From Clostridiales bacterium (GTDB lineage: Bacteria; Bacillota; Clostridia; Oscillospirales; Oscillospiraceae): a stretch of DNA of 64,000 nt. Under the pieces are notes generated by a model. It saw nothing but the letters and a program-made list of their open reading frames with translations, was not told where the DNA came from and made no database searches. The stretch covers positions 1 through 64,000 of the forward strand of contig JAQXJB010000020.1 of assembly GCA_029008095.1 (NCBI GenBank), read 5' to 3'. This document shows, in pieces, positions 36,438 through 44,459 of this stretch; position 1 is the stretch's first letter, and every line of letters starts with the position of its first letter. A program made the translations under genes and the position numbers.

Positions 36438-38930
36438 TTATTTCAAAATATCCGCCAAAGTTCGCATCAGAGCATCTATATTGATAGGCTTGGCTACAAA
36501 GCCATTCATACCCGCCTCAAAGGCGAGCTTTTTGTCCTCGTCGAAGGCGTTTGCTGTCATGGCAACGATTGGGATATTGGCCTTTTTGTTATCGCTCAGG
36601 GTCCTGATCTCTCTTGTGGCGATAAAGCCATTCATCCTGGGCATCTGAACATCCATCAGGATCAGATCGTAGCAGTCGGAAGCCGCAGACGCCATCTTGT
36701 CGACTGCGACGATGCCGTCGTCGGCAACATCGACCACAAATCCTGCCTCCTTGAGTATCTCCACCGCGATCTCCTGATTGAGTTCGTTATCCTCTACAAG
36801 AAGGATCTTCTTTCCGGTAAAATCAACTGGTTCTACCGCTTCCTCTTTTTTAAGTTCTACCCGAACAGGCCTCGTAAGCACTTCCCGCAATTCGGACATG
36901 AACAGAGGCTTCATGACAAATGCGGTGACGCCGGCTTCCCTGGCCTCTGCTTCAATATCAGACCAGTCGTATGCCGTCAGAATAATGATTGGGGTGCTGT
37001 CTCCAATCATTTTGCGGATTCGTCGGACCGTTTCCACACCATTCATATCCGGCATAAGCCAGTCAATGATGTATACCTTGAATTCATCCTGTTCCTCATA
37101 GGCTTCTTTTGCCCTGACGACAGCTTCCTTACCGGAAACCGTCCAGTCCGCTCTCATTCCGATCTGCTTGAGCATTTTGCTCACGCTCATGCAGGTGCCG
37201 GTGTCATCATCGGCCACCAGCGCACGAGCGCCCTGCAGCTCCGGGATCGGCTCATATTTCACAACGGTGTCAGACAGCTTGCAGTCCAGTACCACCAGAA
37301 ACTCCGAGCCTTTTCCCTCCTCGCTCTTGACGGCGATCGTCCCGCCCATCATATCGAGGATATTTTTTGTGATCGCCATGCCCAGCCCGGTCCCCTGAAT
37401 TCCGCTGACGGTTGCCGTCTGCTCCCTGGTAAACGATTCAAAAATGTGCTTCTGGAACTCCTCGGACATTCCAATTCCATTGTCCTTTATGCGGAATTCA
37501 AAGGTGGTATATCCGCTGAGGGTGCATGCCTTTTCAGAAACCCGGATGCTGATCATTCCGCCCACCGGCGTAAATTTGATCGCGTTGCTGACGATATTAA
37601 GCAGTATCTGATTGAGGCGCAGCTTATCTGTGATAATATCCTCATGTATGATGTCCTGGGTATCGATATACAGGTCCTGCTGCTTTGCCGCAATATTGGA
37701 TTGGATGATCGTCCGGAGGTCGTGGAGGACGTCAGGCAAATGCACCTCTTTTTCCTCAATTTTTACCCGGCCGCTCTCGATGCGGCTCATATCCAGCACA
37801 TCGTTGATCAGGCTGAGCAGATGACTGCTGGACACGGATATCTTATTCAGATAGTCTCTTATCATCTCCGGATTATCCAGATTGGATGCCGCGAGAGCTG
37901 TATATCCTATGATAGCATTCATGGGTGTGCGGATATCATGGGACATATTGTTCAGGAAAGCCGTCTTTGCCCTGTTGGCGTGCTCCGCAGCGGCAAGGGC
38001 GTCAACAAGCGCCTTCCGCTGATTCTCTTTTTCGCGCTCTTCCTTGTCAACATTCAGAAAAGCGAACGCGATACTGGATATCTCTTCCTCTGCTTTTGCA
38101 AATTTTATCAGCACAAGCTCCAGCCATTGATACTCGCCGTTCTTTCCTGTATGGAGGAACCTGCAGGAGTGCCTTTTCCTGTCCCGAAGGATTTCTCTTA
38201 CATAGTTCTCGTCGGCATACCGAATCATTTCATCCCGATAGTCCGGATGAGTATACTCAAGAATATTCTGTTTGTATATGTCAAAGAAGCTATCAGAGCT
38301 CTTATCATAATGATCGCTGATTTCCTTCGGCACAGTCCCGCCGGCATCGTATCGGACAGACTCTTTTGTGTCAAAATTGATGTAATACAAAGCGGAATAC
38401 TGGCTGGCAAGTCCCTCTATGCGGATAATGTCCTCCTGAAGGCGCTTCTTCAATTCAGCGTCTTTGGCATGTAGCTCCTCCAGCTTTGTAAGATCAAGGA
38501 TATAAGTGATTGCCAGAAGGTCATTGTTCGTCAAATCGCGGTACATGACCACATGCTGCTCAGCCAGCATCGGGTTTCCCAGGGAGTCCTTCGTCCAGTA
38601 GCGGTGGAAAACGTGGTTTTCCCCGTTTTCAAAGCATTTTGTCAGATGGTCGATATCAAAAAACGCAAAATAGTCCTGCTGCAGCTCTTCGGCCAGTTGA
38701 TTTCCCCAATGTTTGATCACATCCCAATATCTGCAATTCTCAGGGAGACCTATTGCCTCATTGATGCTGTATTCCACATCATCAATGACCTGATACATCG
38801 TCCCCGGAACAATATTGCGGGTGATATTGATGTTATAGTAAGCGCCTGCGCTTGCAGACAGCGCATGTTCCAGGATCTTTATTTTTTGCTTGCAGGTCTC
38901 CAGCTGCTGTTCCAATATTGTCATGCTCAT
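36438..38930 (-). CDS. Soluble hybrid histidine kinase with two receiver domains
   Basis: 830 residues. ATG 38930 has GGAGG 9 nt upstream. No membrane helix is evident. Two PAS-like sensory regions (about 1-160 and 170-300) precede the HisKA H-box (NNMSHDIRTPMNAIIGY) and HATPase (NIVSNAIKFT, KDNGIGM, GTGLGMAI). Receiver 1 (about 560-690) carries ADDDTG and IIDWLMPDMNG; receiver 2 (about 705-830) carries VEDNELN and LMDVQMPRMNG. It follows the HPt gene after a 43-bp gap. A kinase with two receivers plus a separate HPt is a standard multi-step relay. Its H-box is the best local template for the degenerate domain at 612-1493. Confidence 0.92.
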   Translation of the reverse strand: MSMTILEQQLETCKQKIKILEHALSASAGAYYNINITRNIVPGTMYQVIDDVEYSINEAIGLPENCRYWDVIKHWGNQLAEELQQDYFAFFDIDHLTKCFENGENHVFHRYWTKDSLGNPMLAEQHVVMYRDLTNNDLLAITYILDLTKLEELHAKDAELKKRLQEDIIRIEGLASQYSALYYINFDTKESVRYDAGGTVPKEISDHYDKSSDSFFDIYKQNILEYTHPDYRDEMIRYADENYVREILRDRKRHSCRFLHTGKNGEYQWLELVLIKFAKAEEEISSIAFAFLNVDKEEREKENQRKALVDALAAAEHANRAKTAFLNNMSHDIRTPMNAIIGYTALAASNLDNPEMIRDYLNKISVSSSHLLSLINDVLDMSRIESGRVKIEEKEVHLPDVLHDLRTIIQSNIAAKQQDLYIDTQDIIHEDIITDKLRLNQILLNIVSNAIKFTPVGGMISIRVSEKACTLSGYTTFEFRIKDNGIGMSEEFQKHIFESFTREQTATVSGIQGTGLGMAITKNILDMMGGTIAVKSEEGKGSEFLVVLDCKLSDTVVKYEPIPELQGARALVADDDTGTCMSVSKMLKQIGMRADWTVSGKEAVVRAKEAYEEQDEFKVYIIDWLMPDMNGVETVRRIRKMIGDSTPIIILTAYDWSDIEAEAREAGVTAFVMKPLFMSELREVLTRPVRVELKKEEAVEPVDFTGKKILLVEDNELNQEIAVEILKEAGFVVDVADDGIVAVDKMASAASDCYDLILMDVQMPRMNGFIATREIRTLSDNKKANIPIVAMTANAFDEDKKLAFEAGMNGFVAKPINIDALMRTLADILK

Positions 38931-38973
38931 AGGTCAAACCTCCGATTATCTCCTTTGTCAAAAACCGGTTGTA

Positions 38974-39348
38974 TTATGCTTGAACATCCGAACCCAGGTA
39001 GGCGCGGATGGCGTTAACAGTCAACGCATAATCATGCTTTACCTCATCCAAAACAAGAACGGCGCCTTCAGGTACGCCGTTGCTTTCCGGACGCAGCAAC
39101 TCCGTCAATTGACGCGCCGAGGCACCGAGCCGGTCAAAGCTGAGGTTTGCGCATATGCCTTTCAGCGTATGCGCAGCCCGAAACGCTTCCTCCCGCTGCC
39201 CGTTCTGCAGAGCCTGGCACAGCTCGGAAAAACTGCTGTCATTTAAAAATTTTGTGATAAATCTTGTAATGAGGCTGACGCTGGGCAGCCGTGTTTCTAC
39301 TGTTGCGAAGTCGCCGCCTAATTGCTGATAACATTCTTGAATTGTCAT
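38974..39348 (-). CDS. HPt phosphotransfer protein
   Basis: 124 residues, a single four-helix HPt domain with the phospho-acceptor His in AFRAAHTLKGICANL (H60). First gene of the minus-strand operon HPt, hybrid kinase, binding lipoprotein, hybrid kinase. It should shuttle phosphate between the receivers of the two hybrid kinases and a terminal receiver. No DNA-binding receiver protein is encoded in this operon; the HTH-receiver protein at 612-1493 is a possible output, but that is inference. Confidence 0.9.
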   Translation of the reverse strand: MTIQECYQQLGGDFATVETRLPSVSLITRFITKFLNDSSFSELCQALQNGQREEAFRAAHTLKGICANLSFDRLGASARQLTELLRPESNGVPEGAVLVLDEVKHDYALTVNAIRAYLGSDVQA

Positions 39349-39441
39349 TCGTCATCCTCTTTCTCTCTTGTCACGCAATATAACAGCGCAGTAATGGAAA
39401 ATTACAAAAATAGGTCCATTACTTGTGCATTGTTTAGCTAA

Positions 39442-39463
39442 AGTATAACATGAGTATAACATG
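39442..39463 (-). promoter_or_regulatory. Tandem 11-bp repeat containing the -10 of the HPt operon
   Basis: AGTATAACATG is repeated back to back (39442-39452 and 39453-39463). On the minus strand each unit contains TATACT, so two overlapping -10 candidates lie about 95-110 bp upstream of the HPt start. No strong -35 is seen, suggesting an activator or alternative holoenzyme. From 39464 to 39869 I find no supported gene; short frames there match nothing I recognise. Confidence 0.4.
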
Positions 39464-39869
39464 TGCAATCGCAAGACGCAACCAGAGAATACATATCCAT
39501 TCGATTTTAATCAAATGATTATGGGGGTGTCACTTGTTAAATTGGGCGGGGCACGGTGCAGATATTGAGAGAAAGGGCGCCGTCACCGGCAGTCTCATCA
39601 GCCTTGGCAGCCGTCACATCTCGATTGGAAGCGGGAGTGTCAACGTAATTCAGAATGACAACCTTCCGGGATACGCCGGCGAATGTTGTGACGGCAATCA
39701 TGCTTCCTTCCTCAATACTGCATTTCATCCGCCTGAAAGCTGCTTTTCGCTTGGATGTCCTTGCGCTAAAGCTCCATATCGCATATAATAAAAACGCACT
39801 GAAAACTGAAAGGGGCGGCAGATTCCCTATCAGAATTCGCCGCGCACATCAGAGGAAAGGAATAAGACT

Positions 39870-40577
39870 GTGAAACCAACCACAATTCTGTTTGATCTTG
39901 ACGGAACACTGCTCCCAATGGACAACGACGCCTTTACCAAGGGGTATTTCAAGCTTCTGACTGCCAAACTGGCCCCCCACGGCTACGAGCCGAAGCAGCT
40001 TGTGGATGCCATCTGGGCCGGTACTGCCGCAATGGTAAAAAACGATGGGACACAAAGCAACGAAGAAGCCTTTTGGAAGAAAATTGCCGGTATCTACGAT
40101 GAAAAGATGCTTGGGGATAAAGCATTGTTCGATGCGTTTTACGCAAAGGATTTTAATGAAGCAAAAGGATTTTGTGGTTTTAACCCGAAAGCTGCCGCCA
40201 CGGTTCACACTGTAAAAGAAAGGGGGCTGCGGGTAGTGCTGGCGACCAACCCTATTTTCCCTGCTGTTGCCACACAGAGCCGCATCCGTTGGGCCGGCCT
40301 GGAGCCGGAGGATTTTGAGCTGTATACGACGTATGAGAACATCGGATTCTGCAAGCCTAACCCCGACTATTACCGGGAGATTGCGAAACGGCTTGGGGTA
40401 CAGCCTGAAGAATGCCTGATGGTGGGCAATGATGTGACGGAGGATATGGCGGCGGCATCCATTGGAATGCATGTATTTCTGCTGACCGATTGTTTGATCA
40501 ATAAAGAACGAAAAAATATCGCAGAGTATCCCAGGGGGAGCTTCGTTCAGTTGATGCAGTTTATTGACACGCTTTGA
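39870..40577 (+). CDS. HAD-superfamily hydrolase
   Basis: 235 residues, GTG start with AGGAAAGGAA upstream. HAD motifs are complete: motif I FDLDGT (nucleophile and acid Asp residues 9 and 11), motif II LATNP, motif III Lys in GFCKPNPDYY and motif IV GNDVTEDMAAA. A helical cap lies between motifs I and II. Likely a small-molecule phosphatase; substrate cannot be told. It is a single gene with a strong terminator behind it. Confidence 0.9.
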   Translation: MKPTTILFDLDGTLLPMDNDAFTKGYFKLLTAKLAPHGYEPKQLVDAIWAGTAAMVKNDGTQSNEEAFWKKIAGIYDEKMLGDKALFDAFYAKDFNEAKGFCGFNPKAAATVHTVKERGLRVVLATNPIFPAVATQSRIRWAGLEPEDFELYTTYENIGFCKPNPDYYREIAKRLGVQPEECLMVGNDVTEDMAAASIGMHVFLLTDCLINKERKNIAEYPRGSFVQLMQFIDTL

Positions 40578-40605
40578 GGCTTGCGAAAATACACGCCGAA
40601 CGAAC

Positions 40606-40656
40606 AAAGCCTCAGAAACACAGCGGCTTCTGAGGCTTTGTCTTATTGATTTTTTG
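40606..40656 (+). terminator. Rho-independent terminator between convergent genes
   Basis: CAAAGCCTCAGAA (40606-40618) pairs perfectly with TTCTGAGGCTTTG (40629-40641), followed by TCTTATTGATTTTTT. It ends the HAD gene and may also serve the convergent anti-sigma operon. Confidence 0.8.
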
Positions 40657-40687
40657 AAATTGCTTTCTGTTTTGCCGGCTTCAGGTC

Positions 40688-41554
40688 TCATTTGAGATAC
40701 TCGGCATAGACGGACCGTGGAATTTGAAAAGTCGGACAGCCTGCGCTGCCGGGTGCTACCTCATACTTGTCAAAGGCTATGACGATGTCTCCGTTTTCGG
40801 CAAAGTAAAAATTCTGGTCGGGGTCAATGGCCCGAAAATTCAGCGCGTCATTATCGCCGTCCACCCAATAATTCTGCGTACTGTCAGCCCGCATCTGGGA
40901 TATTATCTCCCCGGAGATGGCTTCCACATATTCCTGAGAGGCGAACAGCTCCGAGAGCCGGACTGTCTCGCCGCTTTTCTTATTTATATGGTAGTAGCGG
41001 TAGTATGTGATGCCGCTGCCGCCGCCCTGATGAACCTCCAGCCGCAGGGTAAACCATTCTCCGGTATTGGTGACGACCTCAGAGCGGACAGACAGGTTCG
41101 TATGTCCCCCGCTGCCTATGTCTTCAGCGTCCTGTTCGAACTGAGCTATCAACCGGTCGGTCATGGATTGTATGTCCTCGTTGACCTGCTCCACTGCCGG
41201 ACGGAGCGCCTCATCCTCGTCCCGGGACAGCTCCACCTTTGGAATTTCCACCTGAGCCGGATGGTAAGGATCCTCACGCACATAGGTTCGGAAGGTCACC
41301 ACCTGAAAGAAAGGTCCAAGCAAGGGCAGGCTCTGAAGCTGCTCCGCCGCCTGCGCGCTTAAATTGGGCAGCGCCGCGAAAATGACGAGCATCGCCGCCA
41401 CGGCGGTGCCGATTATGCGAAGCAGGCCGCTGTGCTTTTTTCTCCGGACCGGCAGGCTCGCCAGAGCATCCTCCACGCAATTATGCGCCCATTGAGGAAG
41501 CGTCCCGCTCTCCGCATGAGCCATATCCTTTAATTTCCGTTCAAATTCGTTCAT
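40688..41554 (-). CDS. RsiV-like membrane anti-sigma factor (DUF3298-type)
   Basis: 288 residues. An N-terminal cytoplasmic segment (1-42) is followed by one membrane helix (about 43-62), then an extracellular region with the DUF4163/DUF3298 pattern (VNEDIQSMTDRLIAQF, TLRLEVHQGGGSGITYYRYYHINKKSG, NFYFAENGDIVIAFDKYEVAPGSAG). RsiV binds lysozyme and is cut to free SigV in Bacillus; the same type of control is inferred here. The gene starts 2 bp after the sigma gene stop, so the pair is translationally coupled. Confidence 0.9.
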   Translation of the reverse strand: MNEFERKLKDMAHAESGTLPQWAHNCVEDALASLPVRRKKHSGLLRIIGTAVAAMLVIFAALPNLSAQAAEQLQSLPLLGPFFQVVTFRTYVREDPYHPAQVEIPKVELSRDEDEALRPAVEQVNEDIQSMTDRLIAQFEQDAEDIGSGGHTNLSVRSEVVTNTGEWFTLRLEVHQGGGSGITYYRYYHINKKSGETVRLSELFASQEYVEAISGEIISQMRADSTQNYWVDGDNDALNFRAIDPDQNFYFAENGDIVIAFDKYEVAPGSAGCPTFQIPRSVYAEYLK

Positions 41555-41555
41555 C

Positions 41556-42035
41556 CTAATCCTCCAAAAGAGCGCGAAGGCGCTTGCGCGCGCGGAACAG
41601 TCTGGTCTTTACGACGCTCTCCGCGCAGCCGATGATATCCGCTATCTGGCGAATGGTCATATCCTCGTAATAATACAGCGTTACCACCTGCCGGTAGTCC
41701 GGCGGAAGCTGAGCCACCGCGTGAGCCAGGGTAAGGCTGAGGGTGGTGTCCTCCTGCCTGGCCGTCAGTTCCACATCCTCCAGAGACAAAACGGGTCTGC
41801 GCCGCCGCAGGATATCATAGGCCGTGTTGGTCAGTATCTTCAGGAGCCAGGGCTTGAATTTATCCGGCGACTTCAGGGAGTCCAGCTTTTCGTAGGCTAT
41901 ATAGAGAGCCTCCTGTATGGCGTCCTCCGCGTCCTGCCGGTTTTGCAGCAGACACATGGCCGTGCGGTACAGGCTGGCCTCGCAGCCGCGCACCTGCTCG
42001 CAGTACCATTGCTTGCTCAGTTCTTCTTTTTTCAA
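41556..42035 (-). CDS. ECF sigma factor (SigV/RpoE-like)
   Basis: 159 residues, TTG start with GAGGAA 6 nt upstream, overlapping the preceding stop by 4 bp (TTGA). Region 2 (LYRTAMCLLQNRQDAEDAIQEALYIAYEKLDS) and region 4 (LPPDYRQVVTLYYYEDMTIRQIADIIGCAESVVKTRLFRARKRL) are intact. The operon order is SGNH hydrolase, sigma factor, anti-sigma. The promoter at 43053-43081 has an ECF-like TGTAAC/CGTCAT pattern, fitting autoregulation. Confidence 0.94.
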   Translation of the reverse strand: MKKEELSKQWYCEQVRGCEASLYRTAMCLLQNRQDAEDAIQEALYIAYEKLDSLKSPDKFKPWLLKILTNTAYDILRRRRPVLSLEDVELTARQEDTTLSLTLAHAVAQLPPDYRQVVTLYYYEDMTIRQIADIIGCAESVVKTRLFRARKRLRALLED

Positions 42036-42982
42036 TTCCGTTCCTCGTTTTCCATGATCTCATAGAGCCACTGTCCCCAGGTTTTGTAGCAAGAGCCGAG
42101 AACATGCACGCCGTCGCCGGTGATGCCGGCCGCGAGCGCTCCGTCTTCGTCAAACAGGGCGTTCACGTCCACATAGACTACGTGCTCTCCGTCTGCCATC
42201 CGGGCAACAGACTGATTGAAGCGGTCGATATTTTCGTTGTTGTAGAGCTTGTCGTTGTCAGAGCGCTCCTGGCTTACATGCAGGTTGGCTCCTAAATAAA
42301 TGACGGCGTCCGGCTGCAGTTCCCGCAGCTTATCCACAGCCTCCTGATAGACCTTGACCGTGGTGTCAAAATCGTATCCCAGCTCGTTGATGCCCAGCAT
42401 CAGATGTATGCGCCCGAAATCCATCTCCGCCAACAGCGTCTTCAAATCCGTACTGCCCATGTCCGGTACGTCCACAGTCGTCCAGAAGAGCTGATAAACG
42501 TTCATGCCGGTGGCGCAGAAGAACACGGCGTCCTCCATTTCCGCGTAGTCCCGAAGTCCCACGGTTCTGGAATCCCCTATCATCAGAGTGAGCGGCGAGG
42601 TCTCCTTATTGTCGGAAGTCCCGTTTTCGCTCTCCTTTTCATCGGTGTCACCGTCGGAGGGCTTTATCAGCGGCGGCTTCGTCTTCGGCGGCTCCACCAC
42701 TATGGACGATTGCTCCTGCTCCTCAAGCGGCTCCGTCTGTTCCGGGGTCTGTTCCGGGGTCTCTTCCGGTATCTCAGGGGACGGCGCCTGCGTCGGAGTA
42801 TTCTCCGGTACTTCGGCAGAATGCGTTTGCTCCGGCGTTTCATCCGCCGTGGAGGCGCTGCCCGTCAGCGCTGTGCCGTTTGCTCTGAGAATGAACAGCG
42901 TCGTTGCCAGACACAGCAGCAGCACAATAACAATAACGCCCGAAAACAGGCCGTGTCTTTTTTTTAATTCAGCTTGTTTCAT
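42032..42982 (-). CDS. Membrane-anchored SGNH/GDSL hydrolase
   Basis: 316 residues from ATG 42982 (AGGA 8 nt upstream). One N-terminal membrane helix (about 10-32), then a long Pro/Thr/Glu-rich spacer (PEQT-type repeats, about 40-105), then an SGNH domain: block I MIGDSRTVGL (Ser nucleophile), a Gly-containing block, block III GINELG (Asn) and a C-terminal D-x-x-H (GDGVHVLG). Such enzymes deacylate or acylate cell-wall sugars. Being first in an ECF operon of SigV type, where OatA-like acyl enzymes are known targets, suggests a cell-wall modification response. Confidence 0.88.
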   Translation of the reverse strand: MKQAELKKRHGLFSGVIVIVLLLCLATTLFILRANGTALTGSASTADETPEQTHSAEVPENTPTQAPSPEIPEETPEQTPEQTEPLEEQEQSSIVVEPPKTKPPLIKPSDGDTDEKESENGTSDNKETSPLTLMIGDSRTVGLRDYAEMEDAVFFCATGMNVYQLFWTTVDVPDMGSTDLKTLLAEMDFGRIHLMLGINELGYDFDTTVKVYQEAVDKLRELQPDAVIYLGANLHVSQERSDNDKLYNNENIDRFNQSVARMADGEHVVYVDVNALFDEDGALAAGITGDGVHVLGSCYKTWGQWLYEIMENEERN

Positions 42983-43052
42983 ATGTATCATCCTATAATG
43001 TAAGGCAGTGGGATTCGAACCCGTGCCGCAGTTTCTTTTGCTGTCATATATT

Positions 43053-43081
43053 ATGACGTACAAAACAGACAAAAGGTTACA
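43053..43081 (-). promoter_or_regulatory. ECF-type promoter for the SGNH-sigma-antisigma operon
   Basis: On the minus strand TGTAAC (43081-43076), 17 bp and CGTCAT (43058-43053) match the TGAAAC...CGTC class recognised by SigV/SigW-type factors, including the T-rich run (CTTTTG) after the -35. It lies about 70 bp upstream of the operon start. Confidence 0.65.
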
Positions 43082-43161
43082 CGATATCTGATTTTTTTGC
43101 GAGGATATTTTATGCAGGCCGCTTCTGTCCGCCCGCAGAAAAACTGCCAGCATTTGGCCTG

Positions 43162-43190
43162 TTCGCAAAAGCCGTGGAATATGCTATACT
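43162..43190 (+). promoter_or_regulatory. Vegetative promoter for the SH3/C39-like gene
   Basis: TTCGCA (43162-43167), 17 bp, TATACT (43185-43190), followed by T-rich DNA, 41 bp before the start codon. Confidence 0.55.
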
Positions 43191-43230
43191 TTTTTTGCAC
43201 ATACCGCGCAAATGAAAGACGAGGTGACTG

Positions 43231-44211
43231 ATGAAAAGTACATTCAAAAAACTGAAATTCTTTATTTTATCCGCAGTTATCGCGGCGGGGCTGCTCTCGA
43301 CGCCCCTGGAGGCGGGAGCGGCATCGGCGGACTCCACAGCCGGAGCTGTCACGCTCACAAGCGGATGGCTCAATGTGCGCAGCGGGCGTTCCACCTCTTC
43401 CTCCGTGGTCGCAACGCTCAACGACGGCAGCTACATCACACTTATGGATAAGTCCGGCTCCTGGTGGTATGTGGAATACGCTGACGGCAAATACGGATAC
43501 TGCCACAGCGACTACATAACTCCCATCGCGGGCAGCGCCGCCACGGTAAAGCTAAGCTACGGCAGTCTCAATGTGCGCAGCGGCGCCGGCACGTCCTACG
43601 CCAAAAAGGCCAGCCTTTACAACGGCGAGACTGTGATCGTTCTCTCCACCTCCGGAGACTGGAGCAGGATACTGTACCACGGCAGCAGCGTGGGCTGGGT
43701 GAGCAGCCGTTATCTCAGCACGGCCTCCTCCGGCTCAGGCTACACCGCCGTTTCCCTGGCCGTGCCCAGCTATAAGCAGTCGGACAGCCGCTGGGCAAAT
43801 GTAAAGATAGGCAGCAGCGGCAAGACTATGTCTCAGATAGGCTGTGTGACCACATCCATCGCCATGATGGAGTCCTACCGCACCGGCAGCACGATCACCC
43901 CCGCCGACATGGCGCGCAGGCTGAGCTATACCTCCTCCGGCAGCGTATACTGGCCGTCGGATTACACCGTCAGCAGCTCCGGGGACTATCTGAGCAGGAT
44001 ATACTCCCTGCTCAAGCAGGGTAAGCCTGTCCTCTTCGGGGCTAAAAACTCCTACGGCGGCCAGCATTGGGTGGTCATCACCGGCTACACCGGCGGCAGC
44101 AGTCTCACGGCCTCGGGCTTCACCATAAACGACCCGGGCTCAGGCTCCCGCACGACCTTACAGCAGTTTTTGAATTCTTATCCCAATTTCTATAAGTATT
44201 TTTATTATTGA
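43231..44211 (+). CDS. Secreted protein with two bacterial SH3 domains and a C39-like peptidase domain
   Basis: 326 residues. Signal peptide about 1-30. Two SH3b repeats (about 38-97, 103-162) with LTSGWLNVRSGRSTSSSVV and LSYGSLNVRSGAGTSYAK. The C-terminal domain (about 170-326) is Peptidase_C39_2-like: a Gln/Asp entry (VPSYKQSDSRWAN), Cys in QIGCVTTSIAMM, His in GGQHWVVITGY and Asp in FTINDPGSG. A cell-wall-binding cysteine peptidase or peptidoglycan-active enzyme is likely. It is divergent from the ECF cell-envelope operon, fitting a wall-related function. Confidence 0.9.
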   Translation: MKSTFKKLKFFILSAVIAAGLLSTPLEAGAASADSTAGAVTLTSGWLNVRSGRSTSSSVVATLNDGSYITLMDKSGSWWYVEYADGKYGYCHSDYITPIAGSAATVKLSYGSLNVRSGAGTSYAKKASLYNGETVIVLSTSGDWSRILYHGSSVGWVSSRYLSTASSGSGYTAVSLAVPSYKQSDSRWANVKIGSSGKTMSQIGCVTTSIAMMESYRTGSTITPADMARRLSYTSSGSVYWPSDYTVSSSGDYLSRIYSLLKQGKPVLFGAKNSYGGQHWVVITGYTGGSSLTASGFTINDPGSGSRTTLQQFLNSYPNFYKYFYY

Positions 44212-44243
44212 CGGAGAGAGCTCTCTCCCGATAGGGCAAAACG

Positions 44244-44279
44244 TCCCGCTCGTCTCATACGAGCGGGATATTTTTTGTT
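44244..44279 (+). terminator. Rho-independent terminator
   Basis: TCCCGCTCGT (44244-44253) and ACGAGCGGGA (44259-44268) form a perfect stem with a 5-nt loop, followed by TATTTTTTGTT. Confidence 0.85.
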
Positions 44280-44330
44280 CACTTTTATATCCCCCCGGGA
44301 GGCTTGGAGGGGCGGCGGAAATGAGGTAGA

Positions 44331-44459
44331 ATGATAGCGTTAAAAAAGCTGCCCCGGCAGGCTGGCACCAAGCCGGAGCAGCGCCGACCCAAATTGCAGA
44401 ATAAAGGCAGGCACGGTTATTATACACCGCTGTGCCGAAAAAAGAAAGGAAAAGTTGAA
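44331..44459 (+). other. GC-rich structured leader before the ABC importer operon
   Basis: GCTGCCCCGGC and GCCGGAGCAGC (about 44347-44380) form an 11-position stem with one mismatch; a second hairpin (GGCAC...GTGCC) lies around 44411-44437, just before the ribosome site AAGGAAAAG. I do not recognise a known riboswitch, and no terminator T-tract follows either hairpin. Confidence 0.3.

Noticed and set aside
39534-39788. Short open frames on both strands in the gap before the HAD hydrolase gene
   Set aside because: No ribosome site, no recognisable motif, and the two strands give equally plausible but unsupported frames.
43005-43030. TTCGAAT-containing segment resembling a tRNA T-arm on the minus strand
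   Set aside because: Only three stem pairs flank the loop and no acceptor or anticodon arms can be drawn; treated as chance or a very decayed remnant.
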